Made by a program: the position numbers and the translations under genes
The notes under the pieces: generated by a model
What the model saw: the letters and a program-made list of their open reading frames with translations, nothing else
What the model was told of the DNA's origin: nothing
Database searches by the model: none
Assembly: GCF_907165205.1 (NCBI RefSeq)
Contig: NC_058193.1
Span: 12,445,544 to 12,509,543 of the forward strand
DNA: 64,000 nt
Origin: Coccinella septempunctata
Lineage: Eukaryota > Arthropoda > Insecta > Coleoptera > Coccinellidae
Reading direction: 5' to 3'
Shown here: piece by piece, positions 53,881 through 64,000 of the stretch
How the letters are laid out: each line of letters starts with the position of its first letter
Numbering within the stretch: position 1 is the stretch's first letter

Positions 53881-55849
53881 ATTTTCCTTTATTTAATTCA
53901 ATTTAATTCACAATGTTCTACAGGTTATACCAAACTACAGAACAAGAAGTATAGAAAAATAATACAATTCATAGACATAAAAAAAGTGATACAAAGTCAG
54001 TTAAAAATAGTACAAATAGAAATATCTAGATGAGGACAGACAGAGTTAGTGAATTGGTTCGTGGTGTTGACCATATATCTTTTATACCAATATTAATAAC
54101 ACGCGTTCTAGTCTACGACAAAAAGTGAAGCCAAATCGTTGGGAGGAATCCACTTGTACGCATGCGCGAATTGGGAATTCGAAAATGACCATCAAGATAT
54201 TGGTTAGGTTGTTTTCATCTTTGACGTTGGATGATTGAATGAATTCGTATGATGATTTATTTCAAATTCTTGTACAAATGTTGAGAAAAATTTTATATGA
54301 AGCGAAAGTTAATGCATATTAAATTAGTCGAGAACGTATGTGATTTTTTCAACATTCAATGAATCAAGAAGAAGAGAGATCGAACCAAATAATAGATAAA
54401 AACTATACACCCTTTTATGATATGTGAAATAATAATTGGCGAATAGGTGTTGCCCATACTCAGTAATTCAAGAGTGGCATAATAACAAGCTCCTTTTATA
54501 TTACTGTTTCATGCCAGTTTCGATATTGCGTATACGTGTACACATCTCACCTCCTGAATTTCCCCTCTTGTAAATCTATTCAGTAATCATTAAAAAATAT
54601 TTTTTTGGTCAACATTTAATGTAACATGAACTTATATTACCTATATATAAAAGTGCACATTAAAAGAGCAATGCTTCAATACAAGCAATACCTTCTACAA
54701 TACAATAATAAATTGGGCGATAAGAATATTTAGAAGATGAGAAACTGGTTAATATTGGTAACTACAGTTGAGCTAAAATTATTACCTCAACTGCCAACTG
54801 AATTTCAAGACAAGAACAGACTTATCTAGATACAATACAGATAATATACCATAGTGAACAACCTAGGAAAATGTATTCACAATCCTACAATTTTGTTGAT
54901 TCAACATCACTTTCGTTATAAACTCCGCACTCCGCAGGTTTTCTATGAAAAACACATAATATTTCACTTTTTTATGAATCCGAGCGACTAGTGTTGCAGT
55001 ACGATGAAATTTAATGAATTTTGACTTCTAATTATTAGAAATAAAACGATAAAATACTACGTAATGCAAACCTGAGATTGAACCTGATTCAAACCAATAT
55101 CAACATATTGTTAGGTTCTTAGATTAGGTTAAGTTCGAAAATATTCGAATGGTTGAGAAGTAAAATCATTTCATTACTGTCAGTTCATAAAACCATGTAT
55201 CTGAAAGAGACAGAACTAATCAGGTATTTGTATTCTTAATATTTTTGCACATGCGCAGAAGTCGATTCCTCCCACGGGCTGGCTTAACTTTTCTTTGCCT
55301 CATTATCGATATAGAATATAATATATATATGGTGTTGACACATAAAATATGTTTTTGACTGTAGAGGCAAAAATTTGAGCTTTTTGATTATGTATAGGAA
55401 TCTCTCATACCATTCAATAATTTGTGTGTGTACACAACGCAATGACATTCACGTCGGCATTTAAAACTATTCATACCTTGTCTACTTGAAAGTAACTCAT
55501 GGGGAAAATCGATGGGGGGGTACACATTATCCTTTTTATACGCCAAGGGCTTTGAGCCATATTTTGGCGATTAAGCGTCTTAATCGATGTCTTAAAGCGT
55601 CTTTAAGCGTGACGTCATTAATTTTGTTGTCGCAAAAATAGAATATCGCTGATGGTTGAGTCATCTGTCGTTGTCATTAGACAGCTATTCTTTGGCACAG
55701 TCTGTGTTTGGCTTTCATTCTGAGCACATGTGCTTCTAAATTACGTTCTCATTGATATGAATCGTAACTGATAGTGAATAAATCAACAGCTGTTTAAGAT
55801 AAGCAAAGAAAACCGACGATAATTCCCAGGTGAAGGCTGCAGACTTTGA
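53881..55849. other. AT-rich stretch without recognised genes
   Basis: I found no convincing coding region, RNA gene or transposon end in about 2 kb. There is a short TATATATA run near 55320 and a G run near 55514. Confidence 0.5.
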
Positions 55850-56043
55850 GTATTTCTGCCTTTATGAGATGTCTCAGATCGGCGGCTGCACTTCCTACGG
55901 ACTTCGGAGGGAGTAGAAGAAGATCTGAAAGAGGTCGCTTCTAAGAGGAAACGAGGGAGGAAGAATGTTAAGACTGCGACTGCGAAGAAGAAATATGAAA
56001 ACGAATCTCCAGATATTATTTTCAAATAACCACAATTAATTAA

Positions 56044-57129
56044 ATGAAAGAAATTATAATAAATGAACCTGAACGCATGGAAATAGATAAGACGAATAAT
56101 GCACCATCAACATCTGCTACAGGAACAACTCAAAAAACAATATACACTCAACAACAAAAGAATAATAATCCAACAAAAAACATAAACAAATACTTTTCAC
56201 CGAAAATGAATGAAATTGAATCCACAGAATACACCAATTTATTTTACATCACTCCTGAAAGTAATGAAATAGATAAAATTCAAATGGCGACTATTTGGAA
56301 CTCCAAATTCCCGAATAGAGAAGATATTATTCTGAAAACTGAATTTGGATTCCTTTCGAAGTCGAATACTGATAAAATACAACTGGAAAAAGCCCTAAAC
56401 GAACTAAAAGCAGAAAAAAGAATAACAAGCTACAAAGAAACTAAAAACCAAAAACAAAGAAGAGAGAGAAAAGAACCTCAACAAACCTATTCAGTAGTTA
56501 TTGCATCAGTTGAAACGAATATCAAGGACGACGAAATAAGTCGACGATTAACTTCATTAGGAATAAAACATCGGTAGTGTAAAAGAATTGTATCAAGAAT
56601 ACACTCTTGTCCAACAGGTTATATACGAATAATTACAGGAGAAATAAATGCGTTCGAGACACTACTTAATAATGGTCTATTTTATATGAATCGTCACTAC
56701 ATGGTTTTCCCCAGTCATGCGCCAGAACCAATACCGATACCTTGTAACAAATGCTTACTATCTGATCATACAACTGAAAATTGCAAAAGTCCACCAAAAT
56801 GCTCAAAATGTCAAGGAACTCACAAAATGTCCCATTGTAGGTCAACCAATACACCAAAAGGTACTGCTTGCAATACTGAAGACCATTTAGCATGGTCCAT
56901 AAAATGTCCCAACCATCCGAAGAAACCAATCGAAGGCATCCCAAACGTCAATGTTGAAACTATAAATGAAAAAACTAGAGAAATAAGGGATCTTACAAAG
57001 AAGATGAACAGAATACACTCCCCTATAACAATACACGATGACATAGTACATACATATTGTCGTAAACTCAACAAACCAAAAACACTAATAGAAATGAACT
57101 CTTACTCAAGATCAAAAAGAAGTTCATAA
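56044..57129 (+). pseudogene. J2 ORF1 (gag-like), frameshifted
   Basis: The first frame (56044-56577) is acidic and asparagine-rich, with FYITPESNEIDKIQMATIW. After a frameshift near 56577 the frame reads GYIRIITGEINAFETLL and a zinc-knuckle cluster: CNKCLLSDHTTENC, CSKCQGTHKMSHC, then a third knuckle-like segment around HLAWSIKCPNH with one cysteine lost (56730-56920). This arrangement is typical of I/Jockey-type ORF1 proteins. The frame ends at 57129. Confidence 0.75.
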
Positions 57130-57137
57130 GTCAATAT

Positions 57138-57550
57138 GATGTAGAATAGAATAGAATAGAATATCTTTATTCACCAATAATAATTGTTAACAAAACAATG
57201 AAGATGGAAAACGTCATACAGGAAAAAAATAAACAAAAACAGAGAAGATCAACATTCAATGTTACTCTCCAGGAATTCACTAACAGTGTATGGCTCTAGT
57301 CGTAACAATAGGCTGTAGACCTCTTTTTAAAAACATTTGAAGTTATCAATTTGACGTATTTTGGATGGTAGTTTGTTATATAGTTTTAGGCACATATATG
57401 TATAATTTCTTTCCGTCAGGGACAACGTATGTAGAGGGTACAGAAAAAATTGGTTTCGGGTCCTGTATGAATCACTTTTCCTAAATTTGTCGAATGTAGA
57501 TACAACAGTGGTGGTTACAGGGAACAGATTTTATGTGCTAACGTTTGATA
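57138..57550 (-). mobile_element. 5'-truncated CR1-like LINE 3' end
   Basis: On the minus strand the text ends GAATAAAGATATTC followed by an ATTCT microsatellite (57142-57173), a LINE-type 3' tail. Just before it, degenerate coding reads LYNKLPSKIRQIDNFKCF, matching the C-terminus of J3 ORF2 (LYNKLPSHLKSLTEDKFKR). It lies between J2 ORF1 and the J2 endonuclease. Confidence 0.7.
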
Positions 57551-59679
57551 TGGATGATCCAGAAGAGCCCTCCCCAACTGAACCTATCAACAGCAAAAAT
57601 AATAGTCAAATTCATGTTGACAATTAAATTTTTGTACAACAATATAAACAGTTACATCCCAAAAAAACACTTGATCAATCATTTCATGGAACATAACAAT
57701 ATATCATGTACAATGTTTGTTGAGGCGAAAATAAAAAGTTCAGACAACACGCAATACCGAAATTGGACACAACGACAAAAGTTTGGACACCAAATACAGA
57801 ACACGAGAGGTGGCAGCCTTGTATAGTGTCATCCAGGCATAAAATGTGAAAAGCCAATTCACCAGCAGTCAACAACCCCTTGAATGAAGTAACCCATTTC
57901 TTTGTCCCATTCAAAAATGAAAAATTACATATTTTCCTTGTATACATTCACCCTGCATCAAAGATAGAAGAAAGTATTTTCATAAGAGCGTCTCTCTGCG
58001 AATATGCTATCATAATAGGAGACTTCAACGTAAACAAAGCCAAGAACCAACAGATCAACAACTTTTTGAGATAGATGTAGTTTACCAAAGCGGAAACTCC
58101 ACCAACATTTTTGAGCAACGAGAACGAAGATAGTACTCCTGATTTAATATTCTATACAAACACTATAAAACAGAATATTAGGCAAATTGAATTAACCCCC
58201 GATTTGGGCTCAAATCACCTGGCAATGGTTGTGGAAGTAGACCTGACTGTGAAACCAACTGAAGAACAGAAGGAAATTATACCTAATTACAAATGCAATA
58301 CAGAAAAAGTACACAAGGAAATGGAAGCTTTCATCGAAGTGAACAAAAATGATCTTATATATGAAGAATATATAGAAAAATTCAATAATGCTCTATCTGA
58401 AAGTATAAAAAACACACACCCATGATCTCGAGACATCCATTCATTCACGAACTTCCTCTATATATCATTAGAATGATCAAATATAAAAGAAAAATGTACA
58501 GGGAATATCGAAAAAGTGGAGACCCTATTTTCAAAAAAAATCTGAATGAATACAACAATATAAGGAACATAACTAGATAACTGTTTGTAATAAGATCAAC
58601 GATTCCAAAGGTGAAATATTTTTCCAAGAAGTTAACAAACTGTCCAGATACAAACAGTCACGCCAAATTCTTATACTAGAAGATGTGATAGATAATGTGA
58701 AAGAATATCAGACCGATAAGGAAAAATGTGAATTATTTGCAAATCATTATCAAAATACTTTCAAACTTAATGAAGATGCTAACTTTGATAAGAATCATTT
58801 TGACAGGGTGAATGCATGGTATGAAAATCATTTTAACAAGACCAGAAACACAAATAATGAGATAATTGAAATTAATGAGGAAGATTACTATGAAATTCTT
58901 CATAAACCTGAAAACACCACACCTGGAGCAGACAACATTACATGGTCCAATGTCAAAGTCCTGAATGAGAGCATCCACAAGAAACTGATAGAAATATACG
59001 AGTATTGTATAAATAACAGCATATTCCCAAAAATTTGGAAAATAGGTACCATAATAAACATACATAAACAAAATACAGATAGTAGAAGAGTCGAAAATTA
59101 CCGACCTATCAACCTGCTTCCAGTTCTAGGGAAATTTTATGAAAAATTAATAAAGAAATTGCGTGATCTACATATAAACAAATACATACCAAATTTTCAG
59201 TTCGAATTCACGGAAAAAAACTCAACAAACCACCCACTATCAATTCTTATATCTAATGTTCAGAATGCGACGTTGGGAAAAGATAAGTCTGCTGCGTTAT
59301 GCTTGGGTATTAAAAAAGTTTTTGACAGTATGGGGCACAGAGGACTTTTATATAAGCTGAATGAAACTAATTGCCCATACTACCTAATTAAGCTATGTCA
59401 GCAATTCCTAGAAAACAGAAAACTAACAGTTGAATTAAATAATGCTGTTTCTAATCACTTCAGTCCAGAGCAGGGCACGGCTCAAGGATCTCCACTATCA
59501 AAATCAATATATAAATTTTACTAATGAAGAATGATAATGCCTAACGGCAATGAATAAAATAATAAGGATAAATTCAGATGCATACCACCCGATGATATGA
59601 ATATCGACAAGTGTTACTATCTGAATTGAGCTAGCCAATTTGCCATCGTCAAGGCCCCAAATGGAGTACGCTCTACCGA

Positions 59680-59738
59680 AGAACAGCAGATGCTGACCAT
59701 GGTTTCGGCCTCATGTGGCCTCATCAGAGCAACATAGC
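59680..59738 (-). ncRNA. Type I hammerhead ribozyme, left arm of foldback 2
   Basis: On the minus strand: stem I 5' strand TGCT, then CTGATGA (59721-59727), stem II GGCC/GGCC with loop ACATGA, GAAA (59703-59706), a very short stem III ACC/GGT closed by AT, the cleavage triplet GTC (59695 last base), and stem I 3' strand AGCA. All conserved core positions fit the consensus. Hammerheads with such short stem III are known to work best as dimers. Cleavage would fall between 59695 and 59694. Confidence 0.75.
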
Positions 59739-60004
59739 ATTTTTCTACGGTGGAGAACGTTTGGAATTGATGGAACTTTATTCAATCATCATGCGTCTGA
59801 CGTTCGCAAAAGCGAATCGTACTGAATTAGGGAAAATATGGGACATATGCTTTTGTCTTCGTCTTGGTTTCTATCTGGAGGGGATTGAATCGGACACCGT
59901 TTCATGTTGGGTGGCGCTCTAGGTAAATATTGCCCAGTAGAACACGCCAACATTGAATGAAGTTACATCAATTCCAAACGTTCTCCACCGTAGAAAAATG
60001 TTAT

Positions 60005-60060
60005 GTTGCTCTGATGAGGCCAAATGAGGCCGAAACCATGTTCAGCATCTGCTGTTCTTC
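60005..60060 (+). ncRNA. Hammerhead ribozyme copy, right arm of foldback 2 (one core-adjacent change)
   Basis: TGCT, CTGATGA (60011-60017), GGCC-AAATGA-GGCC, GAAA (60032-60035) and AGCA are conserved. The cleavage triplet is TTC instead of GTC (60041-60043), which also breaks one stem III pair, so this copy is probably weak or inactive. Confidence 0.65.
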
Positions 60061-60337
60061 GGTGGAGCGTACTCCTTTTGGGGCCTTGACGATGGCAAAT
60101 TGGCTAGCTCAATTCAGATCGTAACACTTGTCGATATTCATATCGTCGGGTGGTATGCACCTTATTATAAATTTTACTGTTATGATATGTCCATCAATCC
60201 ATTTAGGAAACAATATGTACTACAATTTGCTGACGACACAACACTGATAGTACATGAAAAATTATTGCAAAGTTGCATACAAAGCCTGCAAGAACAAGTG
60301 AAACTGTCACACTATGGTTCCACAAATGGAGGTTGAA

Positions 60338-60369
60338 ACCAAATAATAATAATAATAATAATAATAATA
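60338..60369. repeat. (AAT)n tail of J3
   Basis: About ten AAT units at the 3' end of the minus-strand element, next to the J2 RT break. Confidence 0.9.
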
Positions 60370-60448
60370 ATTTATTCATGACTACAATCCTTTTTGTTTG
60401 CACTCGTCAATATAAAATCAAGGTATATAATTTACACATTAAAATAAG

Positions 60449-63262
60449 TCAAAACATACCGAAAACGCAAGAACAAAACTCCTCAATAGAGTAAACAGGC
60501 GTGGAAAGTAGTCTCTCCTTAACGACACGTTTGAATTTATCCTCCGTCAGTGATTTCAGGTGAGAAGGTAACTTATTGTACAAATCAATGGACAGAAAGT
60601 CGGGAGCCCTGCGCGACCTGTCCAGCCTCACAAATTTTTTCCTAACAAGGCCCTTGTTTCTAGTGTTATGGTCATGAATGTCTGACTGAAGAGTATATAA
60701 ATGCCTATTACTATGGGCATAGGTCAAGGATTCGAGGATGAACAATGCTGGGAACGTTAGGACTCTCAATTCCACAAACTTGTCTCTACAACAATCCCTA
60801 TACCCTAGGCCCGTAATGAACCGAATTGCTCTTCTCTGAATTCTGAAGATACTTTCTCTCAAAGAGCAATTACCCCACATAATGACGCAGTATCTCAAGT
60901 GGGACTCGACCAAGGCAAAGTAAACCATCCGCAAAGCTTCAACAGACAAAGTCGATGACAGAGCTCGAAGGGCAAAGGCATTTTTGCTGACCGCCCGAGC
61001 GACGGCAGTGGCCTGAGCAGTCCATGTTAGCCTATCATCCAACAGAACACCCAGAAATCTAACGCACTCCAGCTTCCGCTCCGGCACAGATCTCAAACTG
61101 CAAACCAAACTCTGAGATTTGGACTCATTTATGGACAATCTGTTCGCAGAAAACCATTCAAAAGCCCTCAACTCTGCCTCCCCCGATGCCCGAATCAGAC
61201 TTGCCAACTCCGAAGACTTAACGAGGACAGTGGTATCATCAGCAAAGAGAGTGGTCAGCGCACCCTTTACATACTCTGGGAAGTCATTTATAAATATTAA
61301 AAATAATATTGGTCCCAAAACTGAACCTTGCGGGACTCCAATGACCAAGGATCTTAAACCAGAGCACAACTCGCCCACAGAAACCATCTGCCAACGATCG
61401 GTCAAAAAAGAACGGATCAGTTGTATAGCACAGTCATCGAGCCCATAATTCTTAAGCTTACCCAGCAGTGTCTCGTGGGAGACACAGTCAAAGGCTCTCG
61501 AAAGGTCAAGAAACAATGACATTGAGTGCAAACCAAGCTCAAAGCACTCCAGAATTGACCCAACCAAATCTAGAACAGCAGCACCAGTATTGCGACCTCT
61601 CCTGAAACCAAATTGCCTTTCCGAAAATAAATTATTGCTCTCGAAATATTCCACAAGCTGATTGCAGATCAACCTCTCCAGAATCTTCGAAAAGACTGGC
61701 ACCAGGGATATAGGTCGGTAGTTATCCATGTCATCCATGTCACCCTTCTTATGAACAGGAACGACCCTAGAAAACTTAAGGCTATCCGGAAAGACACCTT
61801 GAGTGAGACATTTGTTAATTAATTTCGTTAGAGGACACAAGATGGTATTTATATTTTTTTTTACTAATGCCACAGAGAGACCATAGTAATCTCTTGAACG
61901 GCTGTCCTTCATATTCATAATGACATCTCTTACCATATTATAGGAAACCTCCTTGAAAGTGAATGTTAGACCAGATGGACAGTCTATACTAAAGGTATCA
62001 GCGGAATTATATCCAACATCTGGTATGTTTTTCAAAACCGAGTTTATGGCCTTTTCGAAATGAAAACTGAATTTTTCAGCGCCCAATGTACTTGGAATAT
62101 CTTGTCTCTTACCTTTTCTTAAATCATTCACAATCTTCCAAACTGTTTTTGCCTTGTTGGCTGAATTTTTTACCAGATTATCATAATACAACTGCTTGGC
62201 TTTTTGGATTTCCTTTCTGTATATGAACCTCAGCTGTCTTCTGATCACCCTCAAATTCTCAGTCTGATACCGAGCCAGCATATCATTGATCAAATGCAGC
62301 CTAGTGCGCATTTGTCGTAACTCTTCTGTGAACCATGAACCACAAATTGTATCCTTTTTAACACGAATTTTTTTTTCTGGGAAGGATGACTTGAAGATGT
62401 CCATAAAACGTTGATGAAAAACGTTAAAAGCTTCATTACCGTCATTAATATTGTCCAAAAGACTAACCCAATCAACGGCTTCCAACCCATTATGCATCAT
62501 ATTAAAACCCATCTGAGTCAACGGTCTCGCCCTTCTCTCAGAATAACCTGGTCGCCGATCGCACACACTCAGTGACACACGCTGCGCATTATGATCAGAG
62601 AACTCTGTCCCAACAACCCCAGCATCATATCCGGAGTCAAAATTTAAAAAAATGTTGTCAAGACAGTTCTTTCCTCTGGTGGGCTCAAATATTTTCTGTT
62701 GAAAACCAAATGAATTAAACAGGTCGCACAGGGTCCCCGCCTCCCCATCCATAACCTGATCAACATCAGAAACAATTTCAAATTTTACATTAAAATCGCC
62801 ACAAAACACAACATTATCATTAACATTGATCTTATTTAAAATTGTCTCTAAGCAATCAAGAAACAGATTAAAACTTCTAAAAGGTGATGAGTAAACGCAG
62901 ACAATAGTCAAATTCAAATCTACCAATTTGAGGGCGGATACTTCACAATGAATTTCGAGCGATAAGCTATTGATCTCATTCAATGGTATAAAATCTATAT
63001 TCCGTACCACAATCATCGATCCCCCACGAGCTGAACGAGTTCTGTTGAATGTTGAACCCACTGCCCATTCACCAAACAAGATTTTTGGAGTTTCCTCATC
63101 CGTGAGCCAATGCTCAGTAATGCAAAATATATTATAATTTCGTGGTTGATCACAAAGAAAAGCCTCGACCACATCTGCTTTACCCCGTAACCCCTGGACA
63201 TTACAATGTAGCAGAGCAAACTCACACAAATTATGAGACTCATTTACTTGACACGTATTCAA
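60449..63262 (-). CDS. J3 ORF2: AP-endonuclease and reverse transcriptase, intact frame
   Basis: An open frame of 937 codons. Endonuclease, about residues 15-230: LLHCNVQGLRGKADVVEAFL, CITEHWLTDEE, NVVFCGDFNVKF, VVGTEFSDHNAQ. Linker with WFTEELRQMRTRLHLINDML and YYDNLVKNSANKAKTVWKIV. RT, about residues 480-740: NYRPISLVPVFSKILERLI, SLFLDLSRAFDCVSHETLL, GVPQGSVLGPILFLIFINDF, LTTLFADDTTVLVKSSE, SINESKSQSLVCSL. C-terminal region to LPSHLKSLTEDKFKRVVKER. All catalytic residues are present. The first codon of the frame is TTG, and no ATG occurs in frame before the endonuclease core, so it is probably expressed by coupling to ORF1 or by frameshifting. Confidence 0.9.
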   Translation of the reverse strand: MNTCQVNESHNLCEFALLHCNVQGLRGKADVVEAFLCDQPRNYNIFCITEHWLTDEETPKILFGEWAVGSTFNRTRSARGGSMIVVRNIDFIPLNEINSLSLEIHCEVSALKLVDLNLTIVCVYSSPFRSFNLFLDCLETILNKINVNDNVVFCGDFNVKFEIVSDVDQVMDGEAGTLCDLFNSFGFQQKIFEPTRGKNCLDNIFLNFDSGYDAGVVGTEFSDHNAQRVSLSVCDRRPGYSERRARPLTQMGFNMMHNGLEAVDWVSLLDNINDGNEAFNVFHQRFMDIFKSSFPEKKIRVKKDTICGSWFTEELRQMRTRLHLINDMLARYQTENLRVIRRQLRFIYRKEIQKAKQLYYDNLVKNSANKAKTVWKIVNDLRKGKRQDIPSTLGAEKFSFHFEKAINSVLKNIPDVGYNSADTFSIDCPSGLTFTFKEVSYNMVRDVIMNMKDSRSRDYYGLSVALVKKNINTILCPLTKLINKCLTQGVFPDSLKFSRVVPVHKKGDMDDMDNYRPISLVPVFSKILERLICNQLVEYFESNNLFSERQFGFRRGRNTGAAVLDLVGSILECFELGLHSMSLFLDLSRAFDCVSHETLLGKLKNYGLDDCAIQLIRSFLTDRWQMVSVGELCSGLRSLVIGVPQGSVLGPILFLIFINDFPEYVKGALTTLFADDTTVLVKSSELASLIRASGEAELRAFEWFSANRLSINESKSQSLVCSLRSVPERKLECVRFLGVLLDDRLTWTAQATAVARAVSKNAFALRALSSTLSVEALRMVYFALVESHLRYCVIMWGNCSLRESIFRIQRRAIRFITGLGYRDCCRDKFVELRVLTFPALFILESLTYAHSNRHLYTLQSDIHDHNTRNKGLVRKKFVRLDRSRRAPDFLSIDLYNKLPSHLKSLTEDKFKRVVKERLLSTPVYSIEEFCSCVFGMF

Positions 63263-64000
63263 ATTTCTTTCAGCTTTTTCGATTGTGGCTTCCGAAAAAA
63301 CCTTGACACAAGAGCACCCTCAGGCCAGATACTGCCATTTTTGGCCACGTCGAAATCTTTCTCATTAATAAAAACTTTGAATGAATTATATTTGTCGGGA
63401 TTTCTAGAAACTAGCCGCTCACATTCTGCTTCAGGGAAAACTGACCGAACCATATCCGTAAATTGTTCATCTGTTGTGTCAACTGTTATCCTAGAAACAA
63501 AGAGAGATATTTTCTTTCCAAGTGCCTTGACCGGATTGTTCTTTCCAGCGCCAGTGACAATCCATTGTTTTCTCCTATTATGTTTATTGACCTGTTTATT
63601 TTGTAACATTTTGACATTTTCATTCGCACTAATCCTCGCTTCCGTCAAGTTATCAGAACTAATATGTTTTACTGACTTGCTTGAATTTTCGGTGTTGCCA
63701 CCTTGCTCGTCTTGGGGTCTAACAACCGGTTTATTTCTATGTTTCACCTGTTTCCAATCACTTATCAACGCCGTCTCAACTACACAGGCATCAGCGGATT
63801 TATTGCAACTAACATTGTCAACTACATGACATTTGCCAACTTCCAATGGCTTATCAATGTTTTCGTCGATATTTCCATTTTTCGGTCCTATTCTTGTTAG
63901 GGTGTGGTTACCATCATTTTTCTTCTGACAATTCGCAATTGGCCGCCGGTCACTTTCAGCAACCATCAATTTGATTATTTCATTTTTGTCGTCAATGATT
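63259..64000 (-). CDS. J3 ORF1, gag-like, partial at the window edge
   Basis: The frame is open from the edge to a TGA at 63259-63261; an ATG at 63964-63966 is available but the frame continues upstream (DDKNEIIKLM), so the start may lie outside. A basic, asparagine-rich middle (QVNKHNRRKQWIVTGAG) leads to an RRM-like core (ISLFVSRITVDTTDEQFTDM, YNSFKVFINEKDFDVAKNGS) ending WPEGALVSRFFRKPQSKKL, the same ending as the decayed ORF1 at 15894. It would bind the element RNA. The ORF2 frame begins at the TTGA of its stop. Confidence 0.85.
   Translation of the reverse strand, partial: IIDDKNEIIKLMVAESDRRPIANCQKKNDGNHTLTRIGPKNGNIDENIDKPLEVGKCHVVDNVSCNKSADACVVETALISDWKQVKHRNKPVVRPQDEQGGNTENSSKSVKHISSDNLTEARISANENVKMLQNKQVNKHNRRKQWIVTGAGKNNPVKALGKKISLFVSRITVDTTDEQFTDMVRSVFPEAECERLVSRNPDKYNSFKVFINEKDFDVAKNGSIWPEGALVSRFFRKPQSKKLKEI

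Larger units (their letters stand above)
59523..60165. mobile_element. Foldback unit 2: 643-bp insertion with hammerhead cores and 13-bp target duplication
   Basis: Arms at about 59577-59780 and 59958-60160 are inverted copies around a spacer of about 180 bp, and the left side carries a tail of about 54 bp with no counterpart. TATAAATTTTACT flanks the unit at 59510-59522 and 60166-60178; removing one copy rejoins the J2 RT frame. Each arm carries a hammerhead core. The layout parallels foldback 1 although the sequences differ. No transposase or RT is encoded, so movement must depend on another element; a Penelope-like machinery is my preferred source. Confidence 0.8.
55850..60337 (+). mobile_element. 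LINE 'J2' (I/Jockey-like), decayed, three insertions
   Basis: ORF1 (56044-57129), endonuclease pieces (57600-58410) and RT (58685-60337) are present in order with many stops and frameshifts. A CR1-like 3' tail (57138-57550) and a foldback unit (59523-60165) are inserted within it, and J3 cuts off the RT thumb at WFHKWRLKPN (60337). The left boundary is approximate. Confidence 0.75.
57560..60337 (+). pseudogene. J2 ORF2: endonuclease and RT, inactivated
   Basis: Endonuclease scraps include FLYNNINSYIPKKHLINHF, IIIGDFNVNKAKN and TPDLGSNHLAM. RT (58685-59524) has PENTTPGADNITWSNV, VENYRPINLLPVLGKFYEKL, AALCLGIKKVFDSMGHRGLL (motif A aspartate replaced by glycine) and EQGTAQGSPLSKS. The foldback unit at 59523 interrupts it; after the unit it resumes with MSINPFRKQYVLQFADDTTL (FADD intact) and stops at J3. 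The element was already inactive or has decayed since. Confidence 0.75.
60338..64000 (-). mobile_element. LINE 'J3' (CR1-like), uninterrupted, partial at the window edge
   Basis: Reads from beyond 64000 to an AAT microsatellite tail at 60338-60369 (minus-strand end GAATAAATTATTATT). ORF1 and ORF2 overlap by a few bases and both are open. It is inserted into J2 RT. A short 3' UTR of about 80 bp separates the ORF2 stop from the tail. Confidence 0.85.

Noticed and set aside
59713..59922. 69-codon frame across the foldback 2 arm and spacer as a protein
   Set aside because: It begins inside an inverted arm carrying the ribozyme core and has no similarity I recognise; likely chance.

Overview
The window looks like a transposon graveyard from an insect nuclear genome. 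It is AT-rich overall and has spliced-gene signals (a 3' splice acceptor and an AATAAA poly(A) signal). It contains no bacterial-style operons, and almost every recognisable coding segment belongs to a retroelement class common in insects: non-LTR retrotransposons of the Jockey, CR1-like and R2/R4-like endonuclease classes, Gypsy LTR elements, and a Penelope-like fragment. I could not fix the order of insect; a beetle or bug is a guess only. The one convincing host gene is the last large exon of an M1 aminopeptidase-N-like protein on the minus strand (19180-21383). It has lost all three zinc ligands and the GAMEN motif, so it is a predicted pseudoenzyme.

Layout. 1-3030 (-): open 5' part of an R2/R4-like LINE, cut by the window edge, followed by a (TA)n palindrome. 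3715-9527 (-): a decayed Jockey-like LINE (called J1 here) carrying two later insertions: a 669-bp palindromic 'foldback' unit (4320-4988, 10-bp target duplication) and a 2.0-kb satellite-filled TIR element (7052-9060, TA duplication). 9530-10809 (-): a Gypsy LTR. 10810-16880 (-): a decayed CR1-like LINE (J4) split by a 3.5-kb block bounded by a 116-bp direct duplication. 17873-18950: a MITE-like inverted repeat. 19180-21383: the aminopeptidase exon.

22196-29560 (+): Gypsy element A (5' LTR, PBS, broken gag-pro-pol), whose integrase is deleted and replaced by a GC-rich segment resembling a protein-kinase C-lobe, then a second accessory ORF. 29560-31040 (+): truncated LINE J5. 31041-51274 is best read as a Russian doll. 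The two halves of a minus-strand R2/R4-like LINE (31041-32711 and 49935-51274) flank Gypsy C (+). Gypsy C is interrupted by Gypsy B (-, 33236-47102, CCAT duplication, LTRs nearly identical). The left LTR of B is interrupted by a near-intact Jockey element (33401-38088, 12-bp duplication, poly-A). 52225-53233: second, truncated copy of the element-A LTR. 53234-53880 (-): Penelope-like RT fragment. 55850-60337 (+): decayed LINE J2, hit by a truncated CR1-like tail (57138-57550), by a second foldback unit (59523-60165, 13-bp duplication) and finally by J3 (60338-64000, -), a LINE with an uninterrupted EN-RT reading frame.

The most interesting signal is that the two foldback units, which differ in sequence, share an architecture: long inverted arms, an extra tail on one side, 10-13-bp target duplications and a hammerhead-ribozyme core in each arm. 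The minus-strand core at 59680-59738 satisfies all conserved positions of a type I hammerhead. With the Penelope-like coding scrap inside the first unit, this suggests short non-autonomous Penelope-derived, ribozyme-bearing elements. Apart from the aminopeptidase exon and possibly one short THAP-like exon, I see no host genes, no tRNA or rRNA genes and no CRISPR array.
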